From: Hamiltosporidium tvaerminnensis
Lineage: Eukaryota; Microsporidia; Dubosqiidae
Assembly: GCA_022605425.2 (NCBI GenBank)
Contig: JAKIMF020000001.1
Span: 64,501 to 128,500 of the forward strand
Length of the DNA: 64,000 nt
Direction of reading: 5' to 3'
Shown in pieces: positions 54,016-64,000 of this stretch (position 1 is the stretch's first letter; each line of letters opens with the position of its first letter). The notes beneath the pieces are model-generated. The model saw nothing but the letters and a program-made list of their open reading frames with translations. It was not told the DNA's origin and searched no databases. Position numbers and translations under genes: made by a program.

Positions 54016-57000
54016 ATTTCCAGGGATAGATGAGTTACACATAATCGATTACATCGTTATTGGATAACATAAAAACTTTTACAGGATATAATTTTAATTA
54101 ATGAGGAAATTACTTACGTTTTTATTATCGATATATCCCCTCAGCATAAGTCACAGATATATAAAGCCCGTATAAATCAGTAAGTAACCTTCACACTCAG
54201 AATTAGAAATACCTACACGTATTCTTCTCAAAAAGGTTTTTGACTAAGTGTCGAAGGCATAAATAGCAAACCCAGACAGGGATTTTTGAGAGAGTGTTTT
54301 CGGGTTTAGTAATCTTTAGACTATTTCGCTGATACATACCGGAGCTTCGAAGAGCCCGACTGTCTATATGTGTGTTGGGAGTCTTAGGCATAGCAACAAA
54401 ATATATATTTCCTATATTTTTTTGTTTTATTCTTAATCTTTGTAAATTTGTATTTTGTTGCAAAAAACCTATAACTATATTTTATGTATAATCTTAAATT
54501 TTTAAGAAGGTATTCCCCTGCATTTTCATAAACAGCTTCCGACATCCCGGTTTAAAACATCAGATTTATTTATTTATATCTTTACTCGTAATTTCAAACA
54601 GAAATTATCAAAGTAAATATTAACACCTTTAGCCTAAATTTTTTCTTATCTTTTATTCTAATAATTTATATGGCTTATATTGATATTTTAGCCTTTGTTT
54701 ATAAATTTAGGCTAATTAATAAATGAACATTCATATTCTTAAACTTTCAATGAATAACATTGAACAAGAAAATATATAGACCAACAATCCTATTTATGTT
54801 TTTTTCCTACTCCTAATTCAAACATTACAAACCCATTCTTCTTTTACTAGCAGGTTTCTATTTGAAAGTTAAGCATTTATTAAAATTCGTATTTTTAATT
54901 ATTATTCTCAATGGAGGTTCTTAATATAAATATTTGTTATGATTCTACATCAAATATAGGGCAAATTGGTTAATTATGTTTCATTAAGATTTAATATTCA
55001 AAGAAAAAAATAATAAATTCCTTCAATGATGAATATCTATACCACTTACACATATAGGTATAAATATAAAGCAGCAATATTTCTTATAATAAATATTTAA
55101 TCGGATGTAAAGATTGTTTTCTTGACCAAAAGATCCTACATTTTATAAATTCGTAAAATATATTGAATAATTAAAAGAAAAATTGTTAAATAATAATCCC
55201 AAAATTTTTCTTAACAGCTGATTATCTCCATTGTTCATATGATAAAAGAAAGATTCATAACTAAATCAATACACTATTACGTAGATATCATGTAAATATT
55301 GAAATATTTTTTTTATTTGTATATTGATTTATTTCTCAAAACAGAAACAAAATACATAATTAATTGCCATACTGCAGAATTATACACGAATTTTTGTCAT
55401 TTTTTTTGATTGGTTAGGTTCGCTGTCAAACGCAATATATCGTAATCAAAGGATAAAGACTGTACCGGCCTGAAATAGAACTGTGCAGAAATCTTAGAAT
55501 ATAGCAGATATAATGTTAAGTTTAGAAATCACTGAAAGTGACTGTTCTATGAAAATTCATAACTAAAAAGTGAAAATTAATAGTTAGAACTTCAAATGAA
55601 AATGAGTAAGTACAAATACGATGCAAATATTTATTTTATTTCTGTTTTTTTGGATTGTTGCACCCAAAATATAGTAGTTTTTCTATTGAAGAGTTTTTAA
55701 GTTACTTCCCAGAAGATTTAATGATATTTTTTGTCTATCAAAAAGCAAAAATTTCTTACAAATTGATTCAAATTAAACACGTTAAAAACATACATGGACG
55801 GCATATGTCCTTATACTATGAATTAATTTGTAATGTACTCGCCCAGTATCCATGATACGCCTGGATATCTAAAAATCCCAACCAGTCTTCGAATAGAAAA
55901 CAGCTTCCTCATCTGGTAAAATTTTTTCGAATAGAACACCGATAAGGTACATAATGAAATAAGAAATAAGACTTTTGACTAATAAATCAATACAAGAAAA
56001 ATGTAAATTTAAATATATCTGCAAATAAGATCGATTTTAGACATAAGGGCTTTGCTTAAAATTCAAATCTATAGTAATTTATGTTTGTAATTGTCTCTTG
56101 AATAAAAATTACTAGATTGCATAAATTTCTGTTTTGATGCTGATTACATTTTAGAAAGCAAACTATCATGAAAATTATTTTTGAATTTAACAATTTTAAA
56201 ACAGTTTTCAAGCGCTTAATAAAATTTAAAAAGTCACTTATTTAGCAAAGCCGTGTTGAACAATCATTTGTACTTAAAAAATTTCAAAAAACTCAATCTG
56301 TAAGGTTTATCGAAACAGGGATATTATATATTAATGTAAAATATTTTTCTAATGAAAAAAAGTACGAATAAACATATATCATCTCTTTCAAAAAACTTAG
56401 CACTTCAAAACCCGTAAATTTCAAATCCTATGTATTTCTCCAAAATATTAATATATTCTGATCGACAACATCTATTTTGTGCACACAAATCGAACAAAAC
56501 ATTAGATTTCTTTGTAGTATATTTATAAACGGCGAATCAATTGGGAAAATATGTGCAAAGTGATCGTATAAATATAAATTTAAATCTATTCTTACAAGTA
56601 ATTAATTTTATATTCTCAAATTCTTTCGGTTAAATCTTAAATAATAGTCAAATTAATAATTCTTCAGGCAAGAATGGGCATCAAAAATAGATAGAAGAAA
56701 TGAAAAAGTTATTAATTCAATTTAAACCTTTCATATTATAAATTAAAACCGGTAAGGTGTGTTATTAAATGACAGGCAAAGTCATTTTCGAAATATAGAA
56801 AAATGTTTTTTGCTTTAATTTGTTAATTCAAATTTAATTATTTACCATTAATTGTATAAGCTAATAAAAATTATAATAAGAATAAGTTTAAAAAAGAAAA
56901 ATTGTACCATTTTGAGGAGAAAAAAGTCTTCTAATTATATTCATTATAAAATACGTTGCAAATTTGAAAAAAAATTAAGTATAAAAACAAAAAATTAATA

Positions 57001-57750
57001 TAAAAATATAGTTGTTTTGAAACTGATCTAACAAATTATGCTCTTTTTGTTAGATAAAGCAGAAATTTCATATCTATTATTGAAACTAAAAACAATCTAA
57101 ATCTTTATGATAAAGTTTGTCTATGAAAAATAATAATAGTTCGCAAAATTTATTATTCAAAAGTGATTCATATATTTAATATTATATTATATAAATATGT
57201 ATCATTCGATAGAAATACTAGAAACCAATTGACAGTAAAATTATAATTATAAATAAAGCTAGGTAAAAAATTTTTAATTTAAATTTAAAATTCAATGTAT
57301 ATTTTAGGAAAATGAATGCAGATCAAATTTGGTTATGAGTTACGTTTACAAAAATAAGACATGAAGCATATAATTTCACACGTATATAAACATTTGACTC
57401 AAATAATTACAATCATAAAAAACATAAAAAATATAAATTATTTATGATCCTGAGCGCTTGAAATGAAATTTGCCATAAATTTAACCTAGACTAGGAATAT
57501 TTCTATCGAATACAAAAAAATTCGTACTAAGTGAGCAACACAAGCCCTGTAATGCACATGTTTAGCTTTTTTTTAAAACTATACTTCAGATATACGAGAA
57601 GCAATTATTAATAATGAATGAATGTAACGATACTAACAAAAAGTAAGATGAAAGTGAATATCAAACCTTTTTCAATTTATGGGCAAATGAATGATACAAA
57701 TTTCGCATGCATAGAACTTGCACATAAATCATGAGAAAAGACATTTGAAA
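54016..57750. other. gene-free AT-rich stretch
   Basis: No supported gene. Open frames such as 54203-54463 and 55655-55855 show no domain. The first may be an unrecognised transposon tail. Confidence 0.4.
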
Positions 57751-57778
57751 TTTATAAATTTATAAATTTTATAATTAT
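57751..57778. repeat. 28-bp target-site duplication, left copy
   Basis: Perfectly repeated at 57932-57959 on the other side of the LINE fragment. It starts TTTATAAATTTATAAA and ends TATAATTAT. Confidence 0.9.
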
Positions 57779-57931
57779 TTTATTTAATAAAATTCTGGGT
57801 TAAATATTTTTTACCATTTTTATATGTTTTCTTCTACCTCTTTAACCACTATTGTCTCTTCTTCCAAATCCGACTCTTCATTTATGTTATTGGTCGGTTC
57901 CTCTAAAGTGGTTCCTCCTTAATTTTATAAT
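57779..57931 (-). mobile_element. 5'-truncated LINE copy, about 150 bp, with 28-bp TSD
   Basis: Holds only the last roughly 140 bp of the LINE (from the region encoding the acidic C-terminus to the tail). It is almost identical to 10982-11124, so it is recent. The flanking 28-bp direct repeats are identical. The short stretch AATTTTATAAT at 57921-57931 is not LINE and may be filler at the truncation point. It defines the LINE 3' end and shows that the element moved by target-primed reverse transcription. Confidence 0.92.
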
Positions 57932-57959
57932 TTTATAAATTTATAAATTTTATAATTAT
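57932..57959. repeat. 28-bp target-site duplication, right copy
   Basis: Identical to 57751-57778. Confidence 0.9.
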
Positions 57960-57973
57960 ATTTTAAAAAGAAA

Positions 57974-58700
57974 GGGAGGATAACCACATAAAAAACTTTC
58001 TGCTTGGCAATGAGTGTGTGAATCTGGTGTGAAGATCATTGTTTGGATTTTTGGTGGGAATACAACCACGCTACATCTTCGGTTGTTCCATGGGAGTTGT
58101 TATGAGGAGGAGAGGTCTAAGAAATGGAGAAACTTTTTCTACGAATTTATTTGTAGTTTTTTATGTAACCAGATTGCAGACCGCAGATGAACATGTAGGT
58201 AATTGCCATGTAAAAGCATGGAAACCTAGCCTTGCTCACTCGGGTTAGAAGACTTAGCGCCTGGGAGATATAAAAATATAAACCATCAAAAGCCAGGAGA
58301 GCTAAGTAGCAGGTTATACCTGTTGGTATGACATTGCACTGTCTAGGTGGACCCCATGTAAATCTCTGAAATATATCTTAGCTAGAAGTTTATTGGGTTC
58401 AGAAAGTGTAGAGTAAGTGGGAATGCTGCAAAGTCTTGGGGGAGCCCAGGGGGGGCTTCGGCCTTCGATCACACTCCATGCAACAATCATTAACGAACTC
58501 CGGGCAACTGCCTCGCCTATTAATTAGGTTCTACACACCTGGTAGATGAAAGGCTTTGGGACGTAGGTATCGCAGGGGTTACCGATGGAGTGTTGGGGTA
58601 GCAGTTATTTATGTTAAACCTAGAACTGCGTTAATGTCATCAAAACAAATATAACACTTGCCACTATTTTAAAAAGATGTGATATTTTTAAATAAATAGG
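57974..58700 (+). mobile_element. SINE-A copy 6, with 13-bp TSD
   Basis: Full length, subfamily A1, and close in sequence to copy 1. Flanked by TTTTAAAAAGAAA at 57961-57973 and 58701-58713. It lies one base past the LINE fragment's right duplication, so two independent insertions hit the same spot. The 7-bp and 5-bp hairpins are intact. Confidence 0.9.
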
Positions 58701-58713
58701 TTTTAAAAAGAAA

Positions 58714-61700
58714 AGTTATTGATGAAGATTAAAAATGCTCTGATGTAATTTAAGTTGTAAATAGCGTAAGTGATATAATTGATAAAAATACTTACCGTTT
58801 ATAAAATATTAAAATAGCTCATTTTAAGAATTATTTTTACAGTTATCAAATAAATTGTTTAAAGTATAGATTCGAAAGTTTAATGGAAACTAGCGCATAT
58901 GCCAGAAATTTAAAAATAGATAAAGATAAAAAGTATTGTTTTTAAATGAAAAAAACTTTACTCTCTGCTTGAATGTAAATTATTTAAAAAAAATTGCCAT
59001 GAAGTCATCAACTCGATTTAAGAAACAAAATTATTAAGAACCATGTGTTTTTAATTTGATTCGTATATTTCGCAAGTATCTGCGCATAAGAAATTTATTT
59101 TATATTTGCTTACATTCAATTTAAAAAAAATGTTACAAATGTACAGAAAAAAACCCCAAAACTTAATGTAAAAGCAAGCTATTTTAATCTATAGAAAATA
59201 ATACCTTTAAAAAGGAATATTCGAGTTCTAGTTAGGTACTATTTATTGCAAAATAGAAAAGTTTCTCTAGGCTGACAATCAGGCATTTCAAAAGAAAGAT
59301 TGTAAAAGTCAAAATACAAAGGTTCAGGTTTTATCACTCATAGATTCAGTACGTTCAAAGAAAAAACATAAGAAATTGTCAATATACAGGTAAAACCATG
59401 TCGTTAATTGAGAAATTCAAAAATCTCTAACCTAATCTGGCATGCTACAAATTTTAAGTTTATATTTAAAGGTATTTTTCAATGTTTCGTATGCAGTTGC
59501 CAGTCGAATAGAACATAGAGTTCTTATGCGCCTTTTGGTGTTCGATAAGGTTAAATGCTTTGATTATTAACCATTTTTAGCCCTAAATGGAACACAATTT
59601 GCCTTTAGAAAATAGAAAGATTACCAGAAAAGAAGATTTTAAAGAATCAATTACATATCCGTTAGCTTCATAGAAAATGCTTTTGTTAAGAGAAACAGAA
59701 GTTTGGTTATTAAAAAAACGTGATATTCATTTTTTAATCAAATTTAAGAACTCATAAAATTAACAATAACCTAAATCCATGAAATTTTCAAAACCCTTCT
59801 CTAATCTGTTCATAATAAATCACATAGTATAAATTAAAAGTACAAATTTCAAATACAATTTAGAAATAAAAAAAATTATATTCATATTCTATCTATTACC
59901 TGAATCCATCGCATTACATGTAATTGTGACATGAAATTTGGTAAGTAATAAAAGATAAAACATATAAAATAAACAGGAATTAAAATTTTATACAAAATGT
60001 ACAGTTTCAACAATAAAACAATATTTTAGCAAGATTTTATTTGATTTGATTTGCCTTCGAATTTATGCTGAAATTGTTTTTTCTTGAATTCTATGTAAGA
60101 GGAAAAAGAATGTTCATATTAAACCTGGATATTTCCCAGAATATTGCCGACTTGCTTCTTTGTAATATTTCAAAAAAAATTTGAATATTTTTTTTGATCA
60201 AGTGAATTTATAGATTTCGTATTCTAATTTGCATTTACGAATGTGTAGACGTGTTTATACCACTTGAAGAACATTATGTAGAGCGACTATGAATTAAATA
60301 AAACAAATATATGCTTTTTAATAAAAATGCACGTTTATTTTGCTTGCTATAATGTAAAAAACTTAACATTATTGATTAATTTTTTCATTCATGGTGATTG
60401 TATAATTAAACAAGAATTTTCAAATTTTCTCGATTGAAAGATTGATTTTTTATATTTAATGCCTTTTTGCATATGGTACAAAAAACATATTCTAAGTTTT
60501 TTAAAAATTGTCCGAAATTATGTGATTACTAACTTAAATAATCTGTTTAACGCAATTTTGACATATCATATTTTCATATTTAAAAACCAAAAAGAAAAAT
60601 AAGAAGAATTAATCTGTAAGATTTCTAGATACATTTAAGTGTAAGAGTTATCTGTTTTATCGCAATATGTGGTTAAAAAATGTTATCGCTTATCCACCCC
60701 ATATGCATCAAAAGCGCAAACGTCTTTTTCTTAAATTTTTTAAATTAAAGGATTTAAACCGTGGTTCCAACAACATTAAATAATAGTAAAATTTATCCTT
60801 TTTTTTAGCATTGGAATATATAACTTATCGAATTGTACGCTAACTAAGATATTGCTAAGCTTAAAATTTGCTTACATGCTATTTAATCAAGATCGAAAAG
60901 ACGCGGGAAAATATATATAAATTGTCGGACCCATATATGGAGTTTACTTATATAAGGCACCAAAAAAATATTTTTATCCTTTTATTAATAAAAATCTAGA
61001 TGCTAATTTTTTTTTGCTGAACTCTCATTAAGGGTTTGATATTTTTTTATTCATTTATATAGTTTTAGAGGGAAATTTGATTCGCAAAATTCATTTAAAG
61101 TTATTTTAATTATGTTAGAAATAAACAGTATATAGTTATTGTAGAGTGGAGCCACATTTACTATTTTTATTTGTAAAATAGTTGCTATGAGGTATCTAAG
61201 TGCTTATCTTCGAATTAACGAAGATTCTGATTTTCATTACTACTGTATCGTATTTTATCCAAGAGATGTGGTACTTAGTTGAAAATACTTTGATAATCCA
61301 TTGATACGAAGAAAAAAAACGAATAGCTAAAGAAAAAGAAAACTTTTTAATTACAGAAAGGTTTGTTCTGATAGTTCTAGAATTTTTCAAGAAAAGGTTC
61401 AAGAATATTAAAAGATATATGTAGAGACATCTAACAAGGCTTTAAAAACATAATAATATTTGTTTTATGTTCATTTTCTATATTACATCATTGTTTAATC
61501 ATTTGTTTTGTTCACTAGTCTTTTTCATTGCTTTTTTTCGAATTTTTTTTTGCTTCTTTTCGTTTCTTCTCTTTAAGCTTTTTCCTCACCTTATTTTTCT
61601 TTTTTGTTTCATTGTGATTCAAGCATAGGTTTTTATAGGGGTAAACTCCACATATGATATCGATAATTATTATAGATCTTGAAACTATATAGTTTACATA

Positions 61701-64000
61701 TGTGCTAGAGCTATCCCATTTCGTTTATTACAAAAAGCATAGGTGCAATCACTTCATTAATTGCGCAATGTGAAAACAAACAATCGAAATATAAATTTCA
61801 ATTAGCAAGTCAAAATATACCTTGAAAACAAATATTTTTAAGTTTCAATCGAATTTATTTTTAATTTGTGAAATTAAGTAAAGTTTAATAGTCTAAGAAA
61901 TAATTGACTCCTGTAATATATAGTTCGTTAGAAAAACAGCTTCTACAAATGAGAATTAAGAAAAAATATGAATATTAGAAGATTAAAACTTTCATTTTTT
62001 CACATAGTATCTCGGTATGATTAGAACAAGATATGAGACAATCAGAAATATGTTATGCATTGCAAGATACTAAGTTCGCGTTAAATTGCCTCTAAAAGAA
62101 ATTAGTTTTTGAATACTTTAATCTTAAAAAACTCTAATTCCTGAATGTTTAAAATCGATCGATTTCAAGTTTTAAAAATAGAGCCAGAAAATCAACAGAA
62201 TGGTCTCAACAAAACAAAACCTAATTAAATCGTAAAAAACTATAAATATAAATTAAAATGTAAAATCCTACTTTAGTGTTTAAATTTTTTAAAAAATATA
62301 AGTTTGTATTTTAAACATAGAATTTATTTTCCAAGCACAATATAGGATCAGCTGAAAATAAATGATTTTGATCCAATTTTTCTTTAAACTTGCTTATATA
62401 TTAAGGAAAATATAATAAAATATTTGGATAATAAATGAATCGGAAATAGAAGTTAAACAATTTTTATTTAAAGTGTCTGTCTCTAACGATCAAAACAAGG
62501 TTTTTACTGATTTTTAAGCCATATCAAAGTAAAGTTGTTTAACAACATTGTTTGAAAAAAATATATAAGTATAAAAAATTGCTAAAATATATTTTCATAT
62601 TATACGTTATGTTTACTTATAGCTTGCTTTCTATAGAATTGAAATAAAGTAGATTTAATCAAGCCATAATGCCCCAATATAAACTTGCCAAAACAGTACA
62701 AAGTATAGATAGATTTACGTTCTCAAATTGAATTATATGATTACCGCGAACCAATGTTTTTCTACATAAATGATACAGAATAACATAAAAACTTATCATT
62801 TGATTAAAAAGTGTAAAAAAACAAAATTTCAAAACAATTGGTTTCGTATTATATAATATTCGGTAGTATATAGATGAATCAAATAAAGTTTTTAGTTTTA
62901 AACCCGAACTTTTTTAGTTTAACACCTTATTTATATCCTAGACCATATTATATATTCTAGGCATCAAACTACGGAGGATTCTCAAAATTTCTTATCGTAT
63001 TATATTTTTTTTTAAGTTATCGTCTACTAAATATTTCTTATACAATAATTAACGTATAATAATTTCTACAAAAATCATTTTTCCATAAGTACGATAGCTC
63101 TGGCATTTTGAATACGAATCGATAAAGCTCTAGTCCAAGCAATATTTGAAACGTTCACATACTTTTATGAAAAAACGAAATGCCATCTTTGAAAATTCAG
63201 TATTTGCCACAAATATAAAACCCCTATTGTATATTTAAGATTTTATAATTTTTTTATTTTTAAAAATTTTTATCGCTCTTAAATGAATTTTTTAGACTTA
63301 AACAATGTTACATACAAATAAGTTTTAAATTACCAGAAAAACTTATTAGATCCTAAGTTACAGGAGCTTAAAAAAAAAGCATTCTATTATTCTAATCTAA
63401 AAAATATACCAAATAAAACCATATACAGTTCTATAAAATCTCGGTCAATAAACAGTAAATTTAAGAATATTGATAAATAACTTTAAAAGATCTGATACAT
63501 ACTACAACCAAATCATTTTTTTTGAAATATTTTATAAATGCAGGATAATTATGAGAAAAGTTTGATTCTTTATAGAAATTTCATAATATTCAAGCGATTT
63601 CTACTTAGGTTGTCTCAATACCGAAAAAAAATATCAATTAAAGTAAAAGTTGCTGGCTTTTATTTCGCTAAATTTTTGCTACTAGCTCATATTTTTATTG
63701 CATGCCTGAATTTCACATCAAATTAGCCTAATTTTCATTATATGATGTCAGTATTTCTATTTGGCAATAAAGAAAATTATATGTGCTACTACATCTATTT
63801 ATGTTTATTTCGCTACTGAGAAACTCTTTAAAATCATTTCAAGTTAATAGAAGTTAAGGAATCTAAACGAGAATTATGTTTGTCTTTGAATCAAAAACTA
63901 TTTGCGAGATTCTATAGTTTCTAGACTGCCCAAACATGATCGATGCATCGTTGTACTACAAAGAGAAAATTCACTGTCGCATTAAAATTTTCAAAACTTC
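58714..64000. other. gene-free AT-rich stretch
   Basis: More than 5 kb with no supported gene, RNA or repeat family. A Lys-rich open frame without an ATG lies on the minus strand near 61495-61730; it is not called. Confidence 0.45.

Noticed and set aside
58039-58248. A 70-residue open frame, also seen as a longer frame at 38342, inside SINE-A copies
   Set aside because: Starts are TTG, other copies have stops in the same frame (for example after MRR in copy 1), and the similarity is explained by nucleotide conservation of the repeat.
61495-61730. Lys-rich open frame on the minus strand ending in KKKxKK-type runs
   Set aside because: No ATG in frame, stops just upstream, and composition explained by A-rich DNA.

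Overview
The window looks like a nuclear contig of a microsporidian (a fungus-related intracellular parasite). It is strongly AT-rich. The recognisable genes are compact, intron-less eukaryotic ones: proteasome alpha-2, ribosomal protein uL16/RPL10, NOP10, a UBE2W-type E2, a RAD17-like clamp loader, a bromodomain SPT7-like protein, two GATA factors and a DHHC palmitoyltransferase. Several are shorter than in other eukaryotes. Two core genes carry a CCC just before the ATG, as described for microsporidian promoters. The gene-poor, repeat-rich layout and the AACACCC minisatellites that run into coding sequence recall large-genome microsporidia such as Hamiltosporidium. That placement is from memory and was not tested.

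Layout. 0-7 kb: one SINE-like repeat and a 795-residue leucine-rich protein. 7.2-8.5 kb: a GC-rich element resembling animal repeats, a LINE fragment and a short repeat. 8.7-10.1 kb: proteasome alpha-2 and a small membrane protein. 10.2-14.9 kb: a SINE-like copy next to an almost full-length LINE of the R2 type (reverse transcriptase, CCHC knuckle, restriction-like endonuclease). 15.1-15.8 kb: RPL10. 16-26 kb: repeats, one secreted protein and long gene-free DNA. 26.7-29.1 kb: a second leucine-rich gene broken by two frameshifts. 28.8-35.4 kb: an island soaked in AACACCC-type minisatellites that holds the SPT7-like gene, a small membrane protein, NOP10 and RAD17. 36-46 kb: UBE2W, two convergent GATA genes and a frameshifted DHHC gene. 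46-58.7 kb: a transposon graveyard with integrase, LINE and hAT/BED remnants and two more SINE-like copies. 58.7-64 kb: nothing recognisable.

The main novelty is mobile. A roughly 720-bp non-coding, structured retroposon (called SINE-A here) occurs six times. Three copies have clear target-site duplications of 12-15 bp. A shorter family (SINE-B) shares its 5' module. The resident R2-like LINE ends in a similar tail and has a 5'-truncated copy with a perfect 28-bp duplication, so it is a plausible driver of both. The second novelty is the AACACCC minisatellite, which occurs in both orientations between genes, inside reading frames and immediately before start codons.

Four breaks in otherwise good genes (LINE, the leucine-rich gene twice, DHHC) are each cured by removing one A or T from a short A/T run. 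This may be assembly error rather than decay, and it affects which genes should be called pseudogenes.
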